Source: Leptospira stimsonii (GTDB lineage Bacteria > Spirochaetota > Leptospiria > Leptospirales > Leptospiraceae). Taken from it: 64,000 nucleotides of DNA. Under the pieces are notes generated by a model. That model searched no databases. It saw only the letters and a list, made by a program, of their open reading frames with translations, and was not told the DNA's origin. Position 1 is the stretch's first letter, and the number at the start of each line of letters is the position of its first letter. Of this stretch, positions 59,616 to 64,000 are shown piece after piece. The stretch spans positions 243,927 to 307,926 of the forward strand of contig NZ_QHCS01000004.1 in assembly GCF_003545875.1 (NCBI RefSeq). Reading direction: 5' to 3'. The translations under genes were made by a program, and so were the position numbers.

Positions 59616-60782
59616 TTAGAAACGGGATTCGTCTCTGGAACCTTTCCATGTAACGTTTAGGTTTAAGAAGTAATTTGTAATCATCGCGGCTAAAATAGCA
59701 AGCGAATCTGAGAAGAATTTAATGAGAAGTCCGGAAGAATTGAATTCGGATAAAAAGATTCTATGATATAGAAATTGAAAAACGCTGATTTGGATCAGAA
59801 GTCCAATCAGGCTGACGAGATGAAAAAGAATCAAACCTTGAACAATTCGAATTCCATCGTATCTTTTTTCATAAAATGTAAGATAGTTATTCAGAAAAAA
59901 ATTAGAAAGAATAGAGATTTCGATTCCGAACAAGACCGAACTGTGGAACGGATTCAGGAACTGAAAAGGGGTCGTCAACTCGGGAAAATCAAGGGTTTCC
60001 GCGATCAAGAGTCCGAATAGATTTACAATAACGCCGGAGGATCCAACCAAAGAATAGAGAAGAAAAGTAGGGGAGATTTGTTTTCCAAAACGAAGATCCA
60101 AAAGCGCGACTAAATAATTTCGGATCACGGAACCGTCTAACTTTGTTTTGCCGAATCGCCTACTTTGAAAGGTGAAAGGAACCTCCGAAATTCTCGGTTT
60201 TATTTCCGACCTATGCAGAAATTCTAATAGAATCTTAAATCCTCTCGGGTTGATTAAATCTGCTGTCTTTTCAAAGTATTCTTTTGAAATCGCAAAAAAA
60301 CCGCTCATCGGATCGGAAACAGGAATCGGTAAAAAAAACTTCGCGAGTGTGGTCGCGGAAAAGCTAAAACCTTTTCGGATCCAGGACCAATTCGAAGTCG
60401 ATCCACCGTCCGTATATCTCGTTCCGATAGAAATCTCCGATTTTTTTGCGAGAATCGGTTCCACCAAATTTGGAAGAATCGATTCGTCGTGTTGTAAATC
60501 CGCGTCCATTACGACAAAAACGTTTCCTTTTGCGATCGACATTCCCGCAAGAACCGCGGAAGAAAGGCCCCGTCCTTCCATTCGCCGGAGAACGAAAAGT
60601 TCCTTGTGATGCTTTTTTAGATTTTCCGCCACTTCCCAGGTACGGTCCGGACTATTGTCATCCACGAGTAGGATCTCATACGAAAACTTCCGAAGAGCAT
60701 GGGCAATTTTTGGAAGAAGAACCGGAATATTCTCTTTCTCGTTGTAGGTCGGTAGGATGACGGAAATTTCAGGGATTGTCAT
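59616..60782 (-). CDS. Polyprenol-phosphate glycosyltransferase (GT2) fused to GtrA domain
   Basis: A 388-residue protein. The first 230 residues are a DPM1-like GT2 domain: ILPTYNEKENIPVLLP, LLVDDNSPDRTWEVA, VVMDADLQHDES and DPMSGFFA, with metal-binding D-A-D. Residues about 240-380 form a GtrA-like domain with four membrane helices, which carries or flips the polyprenyl-sugar. It should make a dolichol/undecaprenyl-phosphate sugar and pass it outward for glycosylation of lipids, polysaccharide or protein. The fusion is a known arrangement. It heads the operon with DJ-1 and cobB. Confidence 0.93.
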   Translation of the reverse strand: MTIPEISVILPTYNEKENIPVLLPKIAHALRKFSYEILLVDDNSPDRTWEVAENLKKHHKELFVLRRMEGRGLSSAVLAGMSIAKGNVFVVMDADLQHDESILPNLVEPILAKKSEISIGTRYTDGGSTSNWSWIRKGFSFSATTLAKFFLPIPVSDPMSGFFAISKEYFEKTADLINPRGFKILLEFLHRSEIKPRISEVPFTFQSRRFGKTKLDGSVIRNYLVALLDLRFGKQISPTFLLYSLVGSSGVIVNLFGLLIAETLDFPELTTPFQFLNPFHSSVLFGIEISILSNFFLNNYLTFYEKRYDGIRIVQGLILFHLVSLIGLLIQISVFQFLYHRIFLSEFNSSGLLIKFFSDSLAILAAMITNYFLNLNVTWKGSRDESRF

Positions 60783-61022
60783 TAAAGTTTAGAATTTATA
60801 ACTAGGGAAATTCTGTAAATCGATTAATTAAGTGCCCACTTACATAGGCATGGATTTTAAAAAATCACGTCCAACTGCTCCGAGCCTGGCAGAAAACGTT
60901 CCATTCAAAAATTACAAATCCCTGACATTTTAAAAAAGAAGATAAAAAAGAAGAACGTAAAAAACCATCCGAAACGGAAAAACTTTTTTCATTCTAAGCG
61001 ATCCTTTTGAAATGGAACGCAA

Positions 61023-62150
61023 ATGGTTTTCAAAAAGAGAATGGATCCGAAGATCTGGTTTCGAATTCTTGGATTCCTTTTGTTTCTAGGCGTCGGGCAT
61101 TTTTTTATTTCTTGGCTCTTGCGTAGTCCGCTGAGGTCCGAAAGGATGATTCCCTTTCACGGAAATTTCATTCATTCTCCCTATTCAAAAACAGAACAAC
61201 GGTGGTTGAAAACTGCTCTTCATCTTCATTCCGATCGAGACGGATTCTCTCCGTTTCGAAGTAGTCCGAAGGAGATACAGGACCGTTATCTCGAAAAGAA
61301 ATACGATCTGATCGCAATCACAGATTATCTCAAAGTAAGCGGAGTGGAATCCGGCGACAAAAAATTTCTTCCCGGTTACGAATGGGGCCGGGATTTTAAT
61401 CGAAAGCATTTACTTGCGTTAGGCGCTGAGACGGCGATTTTCGATTACTTCCCTATTTACGCAACGATCGGAAATCTACAATGGACGATCGATCAAATGC
61501 AAAAAGAAGGATCGTTCGTGATTGTTTCTCATCCCGTTCTCGAAGGTTCAATATCCTACCGAGATATTGAACGACTCAGAAACGTAGACGCGGTCGAAGT
61601 ATTTTCCCCTTTTGGAGATTCTTTCTCGGAATGGATTCGTCTTCTCGATCAAGGATATCCGATTTTAGCGACGAGTGGAGACGACCTTCATTATTTTCCG
61701 GGTGAGCTGATTCGTGCTATGAAGCTTCCCTTGTATGAAAGAATCTTTCACGAGTTGACCTTTTCCAATCAAAACGAAGGAGATGCATTCACTCGCTATA
61801 TTCTTTTGAATGCCGATTCTAATGAACCGAAAGAAATCATTCGAAATCTTAAAATGGGAAATTACATTTCTGTAATAAAGCTTGTGGAATACATGGATGA
61901 TCCAAAAATTTCGGACCTGAGAATGGAAGGCGAAAAAATCGTCGCGGAGTTTCCTGAAAAATTTTTAAAGCTGGAATTCATCGGGAAAGGTGGAAGAGTT
62001 TTAAAAGAAGAATTCCAGGCCATACGCGGGGAATACGTTTTCGATTCGAAAGAGGAATATGTAATCATGAAGGCGACTTTTCCGTCCGGTTATCTGTTCT
62101 CCAATCCGTTTTTCCGAGTAAAATCTCCGGAAGAAGGGAAGAAAAAGTAA
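61023..62150 (+). CDS. PHP-domain metal-dependent hydrolase-like protein, membrane-anchored
   Basis: A 375-residue protein with an N-terminal anchor (residues 12-32) and an extracytoplasmic PHP-type domain. Metal-binding motifs: LHLHSDRDG (H-x-H), AITDYL, a conserved His in VIVSHPV and GDDLHYFPG. These fit a phosphoesterase or phosphohydrolase acting outside the cytoplasm. ATG 61023 has GGAA eight bases before it; Met7 is an alternative. No partner gene is close. Substrate unknown. Confidence 0.82.
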   Translation: MVFKKRMDPKIWFRILGFLLFLGVGHFFISWLLRSPLRSERMIPFHGNFIHSPYSKTEQRWLKTALHLHSDRDGFSPFRSSPKEIQDRYLEKKYDLIAITDYLKVSGVESGDKKFLPGYEWGRDFNRKHLLALGAETAIFDYFPIYATIGNLQWTIDQMQKEGSFVIVSHPVLEGSISYRDIERLRNVDAVEVFSPFGDSFSEWIRLLDQGYPILATSGDDLHYFPGELIRAMKLPLYERIFHELTFSNQNEGDAFTRYILLNADSNEPKEIIRNLKMGNYISVIKLVEYMDDPKISDLRMEGEKIVAEFPEKFLKLEFIGKGGRVLKEEFQAIRGEYVFDSKEEYVIMKATFPSGYLFSNPFFRVKSPEEGKKK

Positions 62151-63009
62151 AATACAAATCTCTGATCGTAAGACAGAAAAAAAAACAGGCCAATCGCTCG
62201 CTTCTTCGATTTTCAGGCGATCCTCCTCAATTCTTTGCATATCGGTTTAGTTCTAGATGAATTTTTTCGATCTACAACTTTGCTCTTTTTTTCGCTCCTT
62301 TGCTCTCGGGACGGTCCTCGCAACGATTTGATGCAGGATGGTATTTTCGAGTCACTCCTTGTTTTGCACGTTCTTTGAATCACTATATAAAAAACTAGGA
62401 ATATGTCATCGCGGAGGTTACGAAGAGGCCGTCTTGTCCGATTTTGATTCTATTTCAATCGGATGCAAACTCTCAATAACTAGAAATAAGCAAAATAGAT
62501 TCTAAAAAACAAAATTCATTTAACAACGTATCAATGACGAAACGAAGAAACTGATTCTAAAAAATACCGTTTTTGAAATTCGAATTGGAATGAATGTTCT
62601 TTAAAACGGAATGAACGGTCACCGTATATCGAATCGGATTCTGAGAAAATCAAAATGATTTTTCATTTCTACTTAAACTTCTAGGAAAAAGAATAACCGA
62701 TGGGTATTTGGGAATGAAGAATTTCATTCGGTGGCTTAACGGGAGAATGTCTGATGGATCAGGCTTTATTCTTTTTTCCCTGAGGGTTCAATGATTTTTA
62801 TTCCCGTTTTGTTGACGTTTGAACCAGTGAGCAGTTGGATTTATAAATGAAAAAAATAAATTATAAAAATTGAATATTATAAAAAATTTAGATTTTGTGT
62901 TCCCTAAAAGGAACAACTAACAAAGATAGAAGAAGATAATGTTTGTGATAAACTTGACTCCTCGGAATTCTTAGAACCTAGATGGGAAAAATTCTTCGGA
63001 GTATTACAA
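62151..63009. other. Longest gene-free stretch (about 860 bp)
   Basis: Neither strand holds a supported gene. Sequence is AT-rich to the right, with several CTTGCTC/CGCTCG-like runs on the left. A promoter match is listed separately. It may be the remains of a lost gene, but no recognisable protein fragment is seen. Confidence 0.4.
62819..62847 (+). promoter_or_regulatory. Candidate promoter of the lipoprotein at 63010
   Basis: TTGAAC (62819-62824), 17-bp spacer, TATAAA (62842-62847). The implied leader of about 155 bases is AT-rich. Confidence 0.45.
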
Positions 63010-63504
63010 ATGAATTTAGTGAAAAAAATCGGAGTCTGTATCGTGTTGATCGGACTTCTTTCTGCGTGCAAATCCAAGGAAGATGACGATTCTTCTTATT
63101 TAGCTTTGGTACTTTTAGCCGGTGGTTACAACACTTGCTCGTTCTCTCCCGCGGGAACTCCCGTTTCGATTGCTTCGATGACCGCGATTGCAAACGGAAC
63201 TCCTTATTCGCTTTCCTTCACTCAAATCGATAAAGGGTATAGCGCGATTCAAATTCCTGTGGCGACCGGTGGCAGTATGGGAACGTTTCAGGTTAGCGCG
63301 GGAACTCTCGGAGTAGCGGTCTACAAAGGCGGCTGTCCAATCACAAAGGGAGTCAATCTAGCCGCCGCCGGAACTGATTTCGTTTTCGTTTCTGGATCGG
63401 CGACAATTACAAATTCCGCTCAAATCCAATTCAATGTTCCTGGGTCTTACACAATTATTGTGAATACTGCGGATAATGGTAAGGGAACTTTTCAACTGAA
63501 TTGA
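63010..63504 (+). CDS. Small lipoprotein of unknown function
   Basis: A 164-residue lipoprotein: signal MNLVKKIGVCIVLIGLLSAC with Cys20. Mature part is Gly/Ser/Thr/Ala-rich with beta-strand periodicity and two further Cys (YNTCSFSP and GGCPITKG) that may pair. Composition suggests an Ig-like or jelly-roll beta domain (ending TFQLN). I do not recognise the family; similar small lipoproteins are frequent in Leptospira. GGAG lies eight bases upstream of ATG 63010, and a strong terminator follows. Confidence 0.82.
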   Translation: MNLVKKIGVCIVLIGLLSACKSKEDDDSSYLALVLLAGGYNTCSFSPAGTPVSIASMTAIANGTPYSLSFTQIDKGYSAIQIPVATGGSMGTFQVSAGTLGVAVYKGGCPITKGVNLAAAGTDFVFVSGSATITNSAQIQFNVPGSYTIIVNTADNGKGTFQLN

Positions 63505-63531
63505 TCTGAAATTCCTTTGTCTTTGCTTGAG

Positions 63532-63578
63532 AAGAAGAACTTCTGGTTGTTGTGTAACCGGAGGTTCTTCTTTCTTTT
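63532..63578 (+). terminator. Intrinsic terminator after the small lipoprotein
   Basis: AAGAAGAAC (63532-63540) pairs with GTTCTTCTT (63564-63572); inner TTC/GAG and GGTT/AACC extend the stem around a GTTGTGT loop. T-rich tail follows. Confidence 0.88.
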
Positions 63579-64000
63579 TATCCAAATGTTGCTTTGAAAT
63601 TTTTAAATATGTATCTCAGCATGTGTGAATGGGACTCATTCGGAAAATGAAAAAGAAGTTTTTCGTTGAATCAGGACAACTCGACGACCGAAATTCGTAA
63701 ATAGAAAATATGGATTTGCTCCTAAGTATCCTCCCGTTTCTCGGGCATAATGAAACAAGTTGGATTCGCTTCGTATGTTCTTCAAAAAAATAAAAATTGG
63801 TCGGCATACACTTTTGCCTGGGCGAGCATTGAGCCACGTTATTCGTTTTCAAGAATACTAAGTGAAAAGATCAGGGGTTTGTTGGGTCGATTTTCGCCGA
63901 GCGAGACATATCTGCAACAGGCAACTCGACTTGCATCAAGAAAAACCTACTTGAAAGAGCGAAGGGGAATCATATAAAAATCTACTCCAAATATAGAACA
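63579..64000. other. Gene-free right end
   Basis: About 420 bp. A 75-codon plus-strand frame (63750-63977) is seen but lacks ribosome binding site and family features, so no gene is called. Confidence 0.35.

Noticed and set aside
63750..63977. 75-codon plus-strand frame at the right end
   Set aside because: No start signal or recognised motif; a short transposase-like look could not be supported.

Overview
The window reads as chromosomal DNA of a Leptospira species, probably from the pathogen-related clade. Reasons: many lipoproteins with loose spirochaetal lipoboxes (Asn, Ala, Gly or Ser before the lipidated Cys), a FecR-domain lipoprotein resembling LipL45, lipid A synthesis (lpxC) beside flagellar genes (fliS), frequent TTG/GTG starts, GTTCCTACA / GTTCCGACAG intergenic motifs that I recall from leptospiral genomes, and moderate GC. 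No rRNA, tRNA, complete insertion sequence, prophage or CRISPR array is visible. Genus-level assignment is inference; the species cannot be fixed by eye.

Layout. 1-7 kb: end of a glycosyltransferase, a TlpA-like thiol-disulfide lipoprotein, a long-chain acyl-CoA synthetase behind an 18-bp palindrome, a PTS enzyme I and lpxC. 7-10 kb: an SDR oxidoreductase divergent from three tandem AIM24/TIGR00266 paralogues. 10.6-15.7 kb: small exported proteins, YceI, and a TetR regulator divergent from an alpha/beta hydrolase with two operator-like palindromes between them. 16-22.5 kb: an unusual radical SAM protein, a PQQ-type sugar dehydrogenase, the FecR lipoprotein, lipA and a pseudouridine synthase. 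22.5-25 kb: MBOAT O-acyltransferase plus SGNH-like partner (pair 1). 25-30 kb: transaldolase and the purN-purH operon with two membrane or exported proteins. 30-34.7 kb: fliS, a coiled-coil protein and a J-domain protein, then HNH nuclease, DedA and dGTPase. 35-38 kb: four tandem lipoproteins built from G-x-x-x-G-x-x-N repeats. 38-44.4 kb: cysteine desulfurase, TPR proteins, a LolA/LolB-like lipoprotein and an enoyl-CoA hydratase/isomerase. 45-50.5 kb: an alkyl-DHAP-synthase-like flavoprotein, a membrane SpoIIE phosphatase and glpD. 50.5-57.4 kb: TetR, Mpo1-like protein, patatin, a voltage-sensor-like membrane protein, a YacP-like nuclease, a second MBOAT/SGNH pair and a GST. 57.4-64 kb: SUFU-domain protein, sirtuin, DJ-1, GT2-GtrA glycosyltransferase, PHP-domain protein and a lipoprotein in a gene-poor end.

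Themes. Envelope and lipid biology dominate: lpxC, acyl-CoA synthetase, the AGPS-like and GlpD enzymes, patatin, Mpo1-like protein, two O-acylation pairs, glycosyltransferases and about ten lipoproteins. The most unusual items are the four-gene G-x-x-x-G-x-x-N lipoprotein cluster, the radical SAM protein with a C-x8-C-x2-C motif, the two-operator TetR control region, an apparently leaderless glpD, and a roughly 107-bp interspersed non-coding repeat present twice.
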